DNA from: Rickettsiales bacterium
Lineage (GTDB): Bacteria; Bacteroidota; Bacteroidia; Cytophagales; Cyclobacteriaceae
Assembly (NCBI GenBank): GCA_002729235.1
Contig: PBTY01000016.1
Coordinates: 62,001-126,000 of the forward strand
DNA length: 64,000 bases
Direction of reading: 5' to 3'
The notes below the pieces were generated by a model. That model was not told the DNA's origin, did not search any database, and saw only the letters and a program-made list of their open reading frames with translations. A program made the translations under genes and the position numbers. This document shows, in pieces, positions 11,201 to 19,644 of the stretch (position 1 is its first letter; the number at the start of each line of letters is the position of its first letter).

Positions 11201-12289
11201 GTAGTGATAGCAGGAGACGATAAGCAACTTCAGCCCAATGATCTCTATCGTGTGAGATGGGAAGACGATGATGACGAAATGCCAGAGTTGGAGGTAGATT
11301 CTTTGCTTTCCTTAGCCAAACAATATTTGATAGAAAGTAGTCTGCGAGGACATTACAGAAGCAAGGCTCTTGAACTTATAGAATTCTCAAATATCAATTT
11401 CTACAAAGGTAAGCTAAAACTCCTACCAGAGTTCAGTCATGCCATTGATAACAAACCTGCTATCCAATACTTGAAAACAGATGGTATTTGGCAAAACAAT
11501 AGCAACCTCAAAGAGGCCTCCATTGTGGTTGACTTGATTGAGACTATACAAAACAAAAATCCAGATAAATCTGTCGGAGTAGTGACTTTTAATGTTACTC
11601 AACAAGCAACAATCCTTGATCTAATCGATGAAAAGATGGATACTGGTAGGTTCACCGTATCAGATTCATTATTTGTCAAAAACATAGAAAATGTACAGGG
11701 AGATGAGCGGGATATTATCATTTTTAGTACTGCTTATGCTCCAGATTCGGACGGGAAAATCCAACTTCGATTTGGCAGCCTAAATCAAGCCGGTGGAGAG
11801 AATCGGCTAAATGTAGCCATCACACGAGCTAAAGAGCAGATTTACATCGTCACTAGTCTTCTACCACACCAATTGGAAACTGACAAATCGGCTAATGAAG
11901 GTCCCAAGCTTTTGAAAGCATACTTGCAGTATGCCAAAAATGTAAGCGATGGCAACTGGCAACCTGACAGTCTGGAAGACCAAACTCAAAGTCGTGATTG
12001 GTACTTAAGAAACCGATTAGAAACGGATAAAGGTCATCTTCAAATCAAGAAAAGTCTCCCTTTTGCCGACTTGACTGTGAGTAGCAACGATCATCCGAAA
12101 GGACTTATTCTAACTGATGATGATCTGTTTTTCGACACCTTATCTGCCAAAGAAGCTTACTGTTACCGTCAAACGCACTTCATTGAAATGAATTGGCCGT
12201 TCACACAGTTTTATACCAGAGAGTATTGGCTGAGCAGAGAACATGCTGAAGAGAAACTTGAAAAGTTCATACATCGAGTTTCGGAATGA
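8294..12289 (+). CDS. Very large SF1 (UPF1/AAA_11-AAA_12 type) helicase with C-terminal nuclease-like domain
   Basis: 1,331 residues. The N-terminus (YLRRLTNLSGNNRSLLLLRL) resembles DUF4011-type helicase N-termini. Walker A GPPGTGKS is at about residues 316-323 and Walker B VIFDEASQC near residue 947. Motif RLNVAITRAKEQIYIVTS lies near residue 1171. A long helical insert of about 600 residues separates motifs I and II. The last 70 residues resemble the Vsr/MTES_1575 endonuclease-like module: ADLTV, then GLILTDDD, then SAKEAYCYRQ and the NWPF/REYW end. The usual Glu of the second motif is replaced, so nuclease activity is doubtful. Related proteins occur in defence and DNA-repair contexts; the role here is not known. 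DUF5995 follows 39 bp later. Confidence 0.85.
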   Translation: MEKILKTYLRRLTNLSGNNRSLLLLRLISDQFLDVHDLDFSAGHPSFHIIEQLIAKKDKIKLCDEFDSRDSSINANSQKLRKISRIENFIFQERGAKDLYVGWPFIRGKFSDGTLVRCPLIFFPVSLTRDKQAWYLEQRRDVNITFNKTFLLGYAHYNEAKLDEELIEAVLNDLDSDSTVYRTQLYEILKESNLELNFNQQNFMDKLQVFSNYKKAQFESVEKNGVLKLYPEAVLGIFPQAGSYLIPDYMKLLNDESIKDISDFFTSRVKTDPEENQNIRFSDQVKEETTFTPFDMDASQEHALKLIKKGNSLTVQGPPGTGKSQLICNLISDYIARGKNVLLVCQKRAALDVVYQRLQKQQLHDFIGLVHDFKNDRKNIFEQLARQVDSLDDYRQKNNGFDAIQLERTFVQASRKIDQIVEELEEFKKALYDEEECGKSIKELYLTSNPDEPSIALNQEYRHFTYDVVPQFLKQISQYLDYHDRFSRKQYFWNQGPSFAEFTTQDLVKLKEIVGELGSYENSLKDESKSFSSIPLDFESCLHFLTHKEDLEQLKSNADNDTVYRFYKRMIEHDPDDDQQWLSNLERTMLQCFKGAGAEISLKSEELGRFQESLEHAIKARKGLFSWLRWRLFSADKIFVTRVLVANELKGNKEGFNILLNRMDNRLNYEHIVSQIEATDWLIEFPKTYRKIDIQNWFFYQKLALKSIQLRRAIRTLNEIMPAKNFDRHGYVENLGKLLQFLEKIPVQLQLWSRYISENQIRSVLLGKEDPQKLSKELSEQFDSLVEYHKIKNSFSSEQSKIISTLLEDDSLDTPAIIQKFENSLALAWIDHIEIKYPGLRSVSSFRLDHLTTELQEAIKDKKNVSQEILLLKSRERTYENLEYNRLNNLVTYKDLYHQVTKRRKIWPIRRVVSQFHEEIFSLLPCWLASPESASAIFPMEEMFDLVIFDEASQCFAERGIPAMYRGKQVVIAGDDKQLQPNDLYRVRWEDDDDEMPELEVDSLLSLAKQYLIESSLRGHYRSKALELIEFSNINFYKGKLKLLPEFSHAIDNKPAIQYLKTDGIWQNNSNLKEASIVVDLIETIQNKNPDKSVGVVTFNVTQQATILDLIDEKMDTGRFTVSDSLFVKNIENVQGDERDIIIFSTAYAPDSDGKIQLRFGSLNQAGGENRLNVAITRAKEQIYIVTSLLPHQLETDKSANEGPKLLKAYLQYAKNVSDGNWQPDSLEDQTQSRDWYLRNRLETDKGHLQIKKSLPFADLTVSSNDHPKGLILTDDDLFFDTLSAKEAYCYRQTHFIEMNWPFTQFYTREYWLSREHAEEKLEKFIHRVSE

Positions 12290-12328
12290 TTCGCATAATT
12301 CACTAGATTAGATCATAACAGTGTAGTT

Positions 12329-13105
12329 ATGTGTAACTCAATAGATGAAGTTCTTGATAAGCTTGATGAAATCATATCCGATTCAATCAAAAACAAAAGT
12401 AACCTTGGTTACTTCCCCGCTTTATACCGAAAGGTCACTCAGTCCGTAAAAGACCATATTGCTGAGGGGTATTTTGATGACAATGAGCGCATGGAAAAGC
12501 TAGATGTGATCTTTGCCAACAGATATCTTGATGCATATGAGCAATTCACTAACAATCAACAGTGCACAGGAGCATGGCAACTAGCTTTTGAGGCAGAATC
12601 CAACAACAAGCTCATAGTATTGCAACATCTATTTCTTGGTATGAATGCTCATATCAATCTAGATTTGGGGATTGCCGCGGCACAGGTTTCAGGAAATCAG
12701 GATATTGAATTGCTCAAATCAGATTTTTTCAAAATAAACGTAGTGCTGGCCTCTCTTGTCAATCAGGTACAGGACGAGCTTTCTGAAATATGGCCTTTCA
12801 TGAAAATTATTGACTGGGTCTCAGGCAATCTAGATGAAGCACTTTCTGACTTTTCTATGAATATTGCCAGAGATGGTGCATGGAAAGTGGCTTCTGACCT
12901 AGCTCCATTGACCGAATCACAAAGACAAAATTATATTGAGGATCTAGATGTAAGAGTTGTTCGATTTGGCTCAGGAATTTCTAACCCAGGCTTTATTCTA
13001 AAAATACTGGTAGCTCTTATCCGAATTGGTCAAAGCAAAGACATTGCAAAAAATATTGAAATACTTAATAGAAAATCAGAGGTTGTCCGACAAGGGTTAA
13101 TCTAA
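12329..13105 (+). CDS. DUF5995 family protein
   Basis: 258 residues, no signal peptide or membrane segment. The diagnostic core is RMEKLDVIFANRYLDAYEQF followed by VLQHLFLGMNAHINLDLGIA, which I recognise as DUF5995. The conserved His and Asp in GMNAHINLD suggest a possible metal-binding or hydrolytic site, but no function is established. It follows the large helicase in the same direction and is convergent with gldH, whose stop is 1 bp away. Confidence 0.75.
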   Translation: MCNSIDEVLDKLDEIISDSIKNKSNLGYFPALYRKVTQSVKDHIAEGYFDDNERMEKLDVIFANRYLDAYEQFTNNQQCTGAWQLAFEAESNNKLIVLQHLFLGMNAHINLDLGIAAAQVSGNQDIELLKSDFFKINVVLASLVNQVQDELSEIWPFMKIIDWVSGNLDEALSDFSMNIARDGAWKVASDLAPLTESQRQNYIEDLDVRVVRFGSGISNPGFILKILVALIRIGQSKDIAKNIEILNRKSEVVRQGLI

Positions 13106-13106
13106 T

Positions 13107-13583
13107 TTAGTCCTCTACACCCGCCAGTTCGACTCGAACACCAACTGAGTAAACCTCTTCCAACGTATCACGACGCATGTACTGTTGAAGTCTCACTTTA
13201 TAGCTACCCTCATCCGGAAAATAATAGTTATTCAGAATAGGAATCTGATGATCAAACACATCCCCCAGCCCACTTCCATATGGTTCTCCGGTTTTAGGGT
13301 CAAATAGAATCAAATTTTCAAGACTCTTTTTAATCTCGCGCCCTGTAGAATCTACAATAGCATATTGCACATAGAGATTGTAAAAAGAATAAGCACTTCC
13401 ATTCCGAACGTTGGTATATAGATTATAAGGAAGCGATGCATCATCCAATCTTACATCAAACTCTATCATTGAGTCCTCGAGCCAGATTCTTCCCTCCAGA
13501 TCAGAATTTTTCTCGTAAACACGATTTACATCACAACTTGACAAGAACACCACCGCCCCTATCAAGGATATAAATAATCTCAT
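13107..13583 (-). CDS. gldH: Gliding motility lipoprotein GldH
   Basis: 158 residues. The N-terminus MRLFISLIGAVVFLSSCD is a lipoprotein signal with the lipobox Cys at residue 17. The mature part (NVRNGSAYSFYNLYVQYAI, then ENLILFDPKTGEPYGSGLGDVFDHQIPIL) matches GldH. In Flavobacterium, GldH is needed for gliding and chitin use, both linked to T9SS function. It sits 1 bp downstream of ricT on the same strand, a pairing common in Bacteroidota, and is probably transcribed with it. Confidence 0.9.
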   Translation of the reverse strand: MRLFISLIGAVVFLSSCDVNRVYEKNSDLEGRIWLEDSMIEFDVRLDDASLPYNLYTNVRNGSAYSFYNLYVQYAIVDSTGREIKKSLENLILFDPKTGEPYGSGLGDVFDHQIPILNNYYFPDEGSYKVRLQQYMRRDTLEEVYSVGVRVELAGVED

Positions 13584-13584
13584 A

Positions 13585-14772
13585 CTAGTCGTTTTTCTTG
13601 TTATTCGGTCTGTTGCCTTTGTTACGATTGTTGTTATTCTTATTGTTTGGGAATCTACGTTTCTTACGCTTATTCTTATTTTTCTTGGATCCCTTATTGA
13701 ACTTCTTGTCCATGGCTACCAGGTCACTATTTAGTCCACCGTCATCCACAACTTCTTCCACTATGTCTTCAGCCAAAGTTACGGGCTTATTGCCCTTCTT
13801 GTTCATTTCCAGAATCTCATTGACCCGCTTGACATCTAAAGGATACCAGGTATTTTCATCATCATAGCCAAACCACATGATCTTTCTAAAAATGTCAGTC
13901 TTTTGAAGCTTAGCTAGTCCTTTTTGAGTTTCTAGAGGTCGGCTTACTTCAGGTATATCCTTCAATGCCTCCATATAAGTGTCCAGCTCGTAATTGAGAC
14001 AACACTTCAGACGTCCACATTGACCAGAAAGCTTACTTGGATTCAAGGACAAATTCTGATATCTGGCAGCTTGAGTACTAACACTTTTAAATTCTCCCAG
14101 CCAGGTAGAACAACACAATTCTCTACCACATGACCCAATACCTCCCAAACGACCAGCCTCTTGTCGTAGACTGATTTGTCTCATTTCGATACGGATTTTA
14201 AACTCAGAAGCTAATAATTTGATTAGCTCACGAAAATCCACTCGATCATCAGCAGAGTAATAAAAAGTAGCTTTGGTGTTATCCGCCTGATATTCGATAT
14301 CAGTCAGTTTCATCTCCAACTTTAAGTCATCAATGATCTGACGTGTTCGATATAAGGTGGGCATTTCACGCTTCTTGACATCTCTGAACTTGTCAAGATC
14401 TTTTTGTGAAGCTATTCGGTAAATAGCCTTAATCTCATCATCATTTTTTACTTCTCTCTTCTTCATTTGAAGCCTTACCAACTCCCCTTGTAGAGAAACA
14501 TGACCGATATGATGACCATTTGGAACATCTACAACTACAGCATCTCCTGTGGTCAGCTCCAAATCATTGCTATTTCTAAAAAATTCTTTTCTTCCGTTCT
14601 TGAATCGAACTTCTACTATATCGAAAAATTGATGACCCGGGCTACCCATATCAGCTAGCCAGTCAAACACATTCATTTTATTGCAACCTCCAGTGCTGCA
14701 ACCTCCATTGTTCTTACAGCCCAAGACCTGTCCGTCATCTCCAACCGCCGTACTACACGATGCACACCCCAT
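13585..14772 (-). CDS. ricT: PSP1-domain protein RicT (YaaT)
   Basis: 395 residues. The Cys-rich N-terminus (MGCASCSTAVG, CKNNGGCSTGGC) precedes a PSP1 domain holding GSCGRELCCSTWLGEF and GQCGRLKCCLNYEL. These Cys clusters are typical of RicT, the Fe-S subunit of the RicA/F/T (Y-) complex that in Bacillus affects RNase Y-dependent mRNA maturation. RNase Y is also found in Bacteroidota, so a similar role is plausible. The C-terminal 45 residues are a Lys/Asn/Arg tail that may bind nucleic acid. It is the first gene of a two-gene unit with gldH. Confidence 0.88.
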   Translation of the reverse strand: MGCASCSTAVGDDGQVLGCKNNGGCSTGGCNKMNVFDWLADMGSPGHQFFDIVEVRFKNGRKEFFRNSNDLELTTGDAVVVDVPNGHHIGHVSLQGELVRLQMKKREVKNDDEIKAIYRIASQKDLDKFRDVKKREMPTLYRTRQIIDDLKLEMKLTDIEYQADNTKATFYYSADDRVDFRELIKLLASEFKIRIEMRQISLRQEAGRLGGIGSCGRELCCSTWLGEFKSVSTQAARYQNLSLNPSKLSGQCGRLKCCLNYELDTYMEALKDIPEVSRPLETQKGLAKLQKTDIFRKIMWFGYDDENTWYPLDVKRVNEILEMNKKGNKPVTLAEDIVEEVVDDGGLNSDLVAMDKKFNKGSKKNKNKRKKRRFPNNKNNNNRNKGNRPNNKKND

Positions 14773-14801
14773 GGATTAAAATAGTTTATATGATAACTTA
14801 T

Positions 14802-14831
14802 CAAATATAACGAACAAGTAACACATTCAAT
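14802..14831 (-). promoter_or_regulatory. Promoter of ricT-gldH
   Basis: On the minus strand a -7 box TATATTTG (14802-14809) is preceded at 18 bp by ATTG (14828-14831), a near match to the Bacteroidota -33 element. The -7 box lies 29 bp before the ricT ATG. Confidence 0.5.
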
Positions 14832-14853
14832 TGCTTGGTGTTAGGATGATCTA

Positions 14854-16134
14854 CTATTGACCTAATTTTTGAAGATCCTTACCAATATCTTTACGGTAAT
14901 TCATCCCTTCCCAGTCAACTAATTCAACGGCAGCATAGCATCTTGTTAGAGCTTCGCCCATATTTTTGCCTAAACCGGTCAGTGCCATTACTCGACCACC
15001 ATTAGTCAGGAGTTTACCATCCTCCATTTTTGTTCCTGCATGAAAAGGAATCACACTTTTGATTTGCTTTTTGAATTTGATTTCCTTGCCCTTCTCGTAA
15101 GCCTCCGGGTATCCACCAGCAACTAATATGACAGTGCTTGCAGTGTATGGTTCTACTTCCAACTCCTTACCAGCCAATTCCCCTGATGCAGCAGCAACTA
15201 GTAAATCAACCAAATCATTCTTTATTCTTGGAATAACTACTTCCGTTTCCGGATCGCCCATTCTCACATTGTATTCAATCACATACGGCTCTCCACTTTG
15301 GTTCATCAACCCGATAAAAATAAAGCCACAGTAATCCATCCCTTCTTCTTGTATTCCCTTAACTGTTGGGATGACTACTTTCTCTTCAACCTTTTCCAAA
15401 AAGTCTTTATCAGCAAAAACTACAGGCGAAACAGCGCCCATACCACCAGTATTTAACCCTGTATCACCTTCTCCTATTCTTTTATAATCTTTTGCCTCTG
15501 GTAGAATCACGTAATCTGACCCATCCGTCAAGACAAATACAGATAATTCAATTCCCTTCAAAAACTGCTCAATCAGGACCTTTGCACTAGCGTCTCCAAA
15601 TTTTTTATGTAAAATGAGATCATCAAGATTCTGTTTTGCCTCATCAAGGTCTTCGGTGATTAATACTCCTTTGCCAGCTGCTAGTCCATCAGCCTTTAGC
15701 ACGTATGGAGGCTCCAGGGATTCAAGGAATGAATATCCTTTTTCGATATTGGTTTCATCAAAAACCTCTGCGGCAGCTGTGGGCACACCATACTTTTTCA
15801 TAAAGTCTTTGGCCACTTGCTTACTACCTTCCAATACGGCACCGGACTTACCAGGCCCCACCACCAACAAGTTTTTATGAGCACGTTTAAGATCATCAGC
15901 CAGGCCATTTACCAATGGATCTTCTGGACCAATAACTACCAAATCGATCGCGTATTGAGTAACCGCATTGATTACTGCCACATGACTTTTAGGATCAATG
16001 TCCAGGTTTGTTGCGATATCGCCAGTCCCTCCATTACCTGGGGCTAAGTAAAGCTTAGTACATTTTGGGCTTTGAGCAATTTTCCATGCCAGTGCATGCT
16101 CCCTTCCACCAGAGCCGATCACTAAAATATTCAT
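14854..16134 (-). CDS. purD: Phosphoribosylamine-glycine ligase
   Basis: 426 residues from MNILVIGSGGREHALAWK, the standard GARS N-terminus; an ATG 12 codons upstream (16170) gives an atypical extension and would overlap the -7 box. The ATP-grasp domain is complete: PYVLKADGLAAGKGV, LNTGGMGAVSPV, YVIEYNVRMGDPETEVV. The enzyme joins phosphoribosylamine and glycine in step two of purine synthesis. It stands alone between ricT and recQ. Confidence 0.97.
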   Translation of the reverse strand: MNILVIGSGGREHALAWKIAQSPKCTKLYLAPGNGGTGDIATNLDIDPKSHVAVINAVTQYAIDLVVIGPEDPLVNGLADDLKRAHKNLLVVGPGKSGAVLEGSKQVAKDFMKKYGVPTAAAEVFDETNIEKGYSFLESLEPPYVLKADGLAAGKGVLITEDLDEAKQNLDDLILHKKFGDASAKVLIEQFLKGIELSVFVLTDGSDYVILPEAKDYKRIGEGDTGLNTGGMGAVSPVVFADKDFLEKVEEKVVIPTVKGIQEEGMDYCGFIFIGLMNQSGEPYVIEYNVRMGDPETEVVIPRIKNDLVDLLVAAASGELAGKELEVEPYTASTVILVAGGYPEAYEKGKEIKFKKQIKSVIPFHAGTKMEDGKLLTNGGRVMALTGLGKNMGEALTRCYAAVELVDWEGMNYRKDIGKDLQKLGQ

Positions 16135-16167
16135 GATGATTTTTTCTATTTCTCCGAAAACAAGATT

Positions 16168-16175
16168 CAAAAATA
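16168..16175 (-). promoter_or_regulatory. -7 box for purD
   Basis: Minus-strand TATTTTTG fits TAnnTTTG and lies 33 bp before the preferred purD start. No clear -33 box. Confidence 0.4.
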
Positions 16176-16223
16176 GAAACTAATTCACCACACTAGGTAA
16201 TAAGTCGTAATTAAAAGTGATTT

Positions 16224-18404
16224 TTAATGAGCGTGTTCAGACATGAACTTAATTCGCATCAACCGGACCTCATCTTCAGAATAGTATTCACCGAGCTCTT
16301 GCATGGCTTCTTCAATGCTATCAGACTCAGCACTCATGAAGTAATCAATGATATCATCCTGTCGGTCATCATCCAACAACTGGTCAATGTAGTAATCCAA
16401 ATTAAGTTTGGTTCCTCCATAACAGATGTTTTCAATTTCAGAAATCAAAGCTTCATACTTAAGGCCTTTTGACTCAGCTATTTCCTCTAAATCAATCTGC
16501 CTATCAATCTGCTGAATGATGAAAATCTTATTCTTGGATTTAGCACCTGAGGATTTCACTAACACATCTGAAGCAGTCATGATGTCATTCTCATCGACAT
16601 ACTTCTCAATCATTGCCAGGAATGGCTTACCAAACTTGCGAGCTTTGCTTTCTCCTACACCTACAATCTTAATTAAATCATCCATTGTAGTCGGATAGAG
16701 TGTAGCCATCTCTTCCATAGAAGGCTCCTGGAAGATCACATATGGAGGGAGATCCTTTTCTTTAGCCACTTTCTTACGAAGTGCCTTTATCATATCATAA
16801 AGGTTCTTATCGTAAGCTGTGGTATTAATTGTCTCTTTTTCGATTTCTTCTTCCTCTCCTTCTGAATCGTATTCATGATCCTTAACCATTTCCACTCCAA
16901 ATGGATCAATTAAGAAATCAATACCTTTTTGTGTCAATTGAAAAACACCTGGGTGTTCAATATCCTTTTTGATGAATTCATTGAGAAGTGTCTGACGGAT
17001 GATCGATTTCCAGAAACGCTGATCGTGATCTTTGCCTGCTCCAAATACACTCAACTGGTCATGGCTATAGCTAAGTACATGCTCCGTCTTTTCTCCAACT
17101 AACAAGCTAGCTATGTGATTCCTATCAAATCGTTCTTCAGTAAGTCTTACAGCTTCAATAACCAATTTGGCATATTCTCCACCTTCAAAATGTTGACGTT
17201 CGTGCAAGCAGTTGTCGCAGGCCTCACAGTTTTCAACTTTCCACTCCTCACCGAAATAATGCAACAATTGCTTTCTACGACATACACCTGACTCAGCAAA
17301 TAATGCTACTTCATCCAATAAGAATCTGGCATTTTCGCGTTCGGTAACGGATTTATCTTTATTGAATTTCTCAAGTTTAAGGATATCATTATAGCTGTAG
17401 AACATCACAACCTTGCTGGTAATCCCATCTCTACCTGCTCGACCAGTCTCCTGGTAATATCCTTCAATTGATTTTGGAGCGTCATAGTGAATAACATATC
17501 GCACATCTGGCTTGTCAATTCCCATCCCAAAGGCTATAGTTGCTACGATTACGTCTACGTCTTCATTCAAGAAAGCATCCTGATTCTTCATTCGAACATT
17601 GGCCTCCATTCCTGCATGGTATGGAGCCACATTCACCCCATTGACCTTCAGAAATTCTGCTATTTCTTCTACTTTCTTCCTACTCAAACAGTAAACAATT
17701 CCAGATTCGCCTTTATGCTCCTTCACAAATTTGATGAGATGCTTTTTTGCCTGCTTCTTGGGTTTTACTTCATAGACAAGGTTGGTTCTGTTGAAAGAGC
17801 TTTGGAAAACTTCTGCTTCTTCCATTTCCAGATTTTTGGCAATATCCATTTGCACCTTGGGTGTTGCAGTCGCAGTTAATGCCACTACTGGAATATCTCC
17901 AAAATCCTTGATAATACTTTTTATTCTACGATACTCCGGCCTGAAATCATGTCCCCATTCTGAAATACAGTGAGCTTCATCTACGGCAACAAAAGAAATA
18001 TTAGCCTGTTTCAAGAAATCAATGTTGGTTTCTTTGGTCAAAGATTCTGGTGCCACATAGAGCAATTTCACTTCACCAGCTAAAGTTTCCTTTTTTACTT
18101 TGGTGATCTCTCCCTTGGTTAAGGTACTGTTAAGAAATTTCGCATTGATTCCCACAGCGTTCATCTGATCCACCTGATTTTTCATCAAAGCAATCAACGG
18201 AGAAATAACAATAGCTGTACCTTCCTTGACGATAGCCGGCAATTGATAGCATAAAGATTTGCCAGCTCCTGTGGGCATGATGACAAATGTATTTTTGCCA
18301 TCCATTACGTTTTGAATGATTTGTTCTTGTGTCCCTCTAAACGTATCGTATCCGAATACTTTCTTAAGTGTACTCTTGAGGGTGTTGTCTGCGCCTATCT
18401 CCAT
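16224..18404 (-). CDS. recQ: ATP-dependent DNA helicase RecQ
   Basis: 726 residues. Walker A is in MPTGAGKSLCYQLP (about residue 40) and the DEAH box in VAVDEAHCISEWGHDFRPEY (about residue 140). Motif VI is YYQETGRAGRDG. The RecQ zinc site is formed by VCRRKQLLHYF and NCEACDNC, followed by a winged-helix region and an HRDC domain (about residues 530-610). The enzyme is a 3'-5' helicase acting in recombination and replication-fork repair. The C-terminal 100 residues after HRDC are acidic and helical, as in many Bacteroidota RecQs. Confidence 0.96.
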   Translation of the reverse strand: MEIGADNTLKSTLKKVFGYDTFRGTQEQIIQNVMDGKNTFVIMPTGAGKSLCYQLPAIVKEGTAIVISPLIALMKNQVDQMNAVGINAKFLNSTLTKGEITKVKKETLAGEVKLLYVAPESLTKETNIDFLKQANISFVAVDEAHCISEWGHDFRPEYRRIKSIIKDFGDIPVVALTATATPKVQMDIAKNLEMEEAEVFQSSFNRTNLVYEVKPKKQAKKHLIKFVKEHKGESGIVYCLSRKKVEEIAEFLKVNGVNVAPYHAGMEANVRMKNQDAFLNEDVDVIVATIAFGMGIDKPDVRYVIHYDAPKSIEGYYQETGRAGRDGITSKVVMFYSYNDILKLEKFNKDKSVTERENARFLLDEVALFAESGVCRRKQLLHYFGEEWKVENCEACDNCLHERQHFEGGEYAKLVIEAVRLTEERFDRNHIASLLVGEKTEHVLSYSHDQLSVFGAGKDHDQRFWKSIIRQTLLNEFIKKDIEHPGVFQLTQKGIDFLIDPFGVEMVKDHEYDSEGEEEEIEKETINTTAYDKNLYDMIKALRKKVAKEKDLPPYVIFQEPSMEEMATLYPTTMDDLIKIVGVGESKARKFGKPFLAMIEKYVDENDIMTASDVLVKSSGAKSKNKIFIIQQIDRQIDLEEIAESKGLKYEALISEIENICYGGTKLNLDYYIDQLLDDDRQDDIIDYFMSAESDSIEEAMQELGEYYSEDEVRLMRIKFMSEHAH

Positions 18405-18523
18405 CTCCGCAAAAATTTCTCTTTACCTTCCTATAAGTTACATAAAAAAAATAACAGACCTAATAGTTCAAGCCTACATTTTCCAATATGTATTTTGGCG
18501 ATGTGCCGGGTTGATGATTTAAC

Positions 18524-18531
18524 TATATTTG
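18524..18531 (+). promoter_or_regulatory. -7 box for the guanylyltransferase gene
   Basis: TATATTTG matches TAnnTTTG and lies 42 bp before the preferred ATG. No TTG is seen at 19-21 bp upstream. Confidence 0.4.
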
Positions 18532-18573
18532 CCGAAAATAAACCAGAATAAGGATATTTCCTCAAGAAAGATT

Positions 18574-19644
18574 ATGAACAAGAATTTACATGTAGTGATA
18601 ATGGCTGGAGGGACCGGAACAAGATTTTGGCCCTATAGCAGAAATGCCAAACCAAAGCAGTTTATTGATGCTCTTGGAACTGGCCGTTCACTACTACAAA
18701 TGACCTTCGACAGATTTTCTCAGAGCGTGCCAGCAGAAAATATTTGGATCGTTTCCAATGAAATCTACAAAGACTTGCTGGCCGAACAACTACCAGAATT
18801 GAATGAAGAAAATATTCTTCTAGAACCAGCTAAAAGAAACACCGCACCTTGCATTGCATATGCGGCCTACAAGATTAGAAAAAAGGACCCGAATGCCGTA
18901 ATGGCCATTTTACCTTCGGATCATGTCATATTTAAAGAAGAGCAATTCCTAGAAGTAATTAACACTGCGGTGGAAGGTGCTAATGAAGAGGAACTAATAA
19001 CCATTGGTATTCAACCAAACAGACCAGAAACAGGCTATGGCTACATTCAATATGTAGAATCAGATTCATCCCTTCATCGTGTAAAGACGTTCACCGAAAA
19101 GCCTGAGTTAGACCTAGCGAAGAAATTTATTGAAAGTGGTGACTTTGTATGGAATGCAGGAATCTTCGTTTGGAGTGTTTCAGCAATCATATCCGCCTTT
19201 GAAAAGTATCAACCAGAATTAGCAGAAACTTTTGAAGAAGGTAATGAGGCATACTTCACTGACAAGGAAAAAAACTTCATTAAAGATGCGTACTCAGTCA
19301 GCAAAAGTGTATCTATTGATTATGCCGTGATGGAGAAGTCAGATAGTGTTAGCATGGTACTCGGAGACTTTGGCTGGTCTGATTTGGGGTCATGGAATGC
19401 CTTGCATGAAATTCAAGACAAAGATGAAAATGACAATGTCTTGAATGGCGACATCATGACCTATAACGCCAAAGACAACTATATTCTGAGTAAGTCTAAG
19501 CGTTTAATCGTAGCTGAGGGTCTTGAAGGCTATCTTGTTGCCGACTTTGAAGATGTTTTATTGATTTGTAAAAAAGAGGACTCTGGAATCTTCAGGGAAT
19601 TCGTAAGCGATATAAAAGAGAAAAAAGGAGATAAGCTTATATAA
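18574..19644 (+). CDS. manC: Mannose-1-phosphate guanylyltransferase
   Basis: 356 residues starting at the ATG that gives MNKNLHVVIMAGGTGTRFWP; an upstream TTG at 18529 lies within the -7 box and is rejected. The nucleotidyltransferase signature AGGTGTRFWPYSRNAKPKQF is at the N-terminus, followed by LLEPAKRNTAPCIAY, SDHVI and FTEKPELD. There is no C-terminal isomerase cupin, so it is the single-function form. It makes GDP-mannose for surface polysaccharide and glycan synthesis. It is convergent with rlmB, overlapping by 8 bp. Confidence 0.92.
   Translation: MNKNLHVVIMAGGTGTRFWPYSRNAKPKQFIDALGTGRSLLQMTFDRFSQSVPAENIWIVSNEIYKDLLAEQLPELNEENILLEPAKRNTAPCIAYAAYKIRKKDPNAVMAILPSDHVIFKEEQFLEVINTAVEGANEEELITIGIQPNRPETGYGYIQYVESDSSLHRVKTFTEKPELDLAKKFIESGDFVWNAGIFVWSVSAIISAFEKYQPELAETFEEGNEAYFTDKEKNFIKDAYSVSKSVSIDYAVMEKSDSVSMVLGDFGWSDLGSWNALHEIQDKDENDNVLNGDIMTYNAKDNYILSKSKRLIVAEGLEGYLVADFEDVLLICKKEDSGIFREFVSDIKEKKGDKLI

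Noticed and set aside
13598-13867. Plus-strand hydrophobic frame
   Set aside because: It is the antisense of the Lys/Asn/Arg-rich tail of ricT; such low-complexity tails give Leu/Phe-rich shadows.
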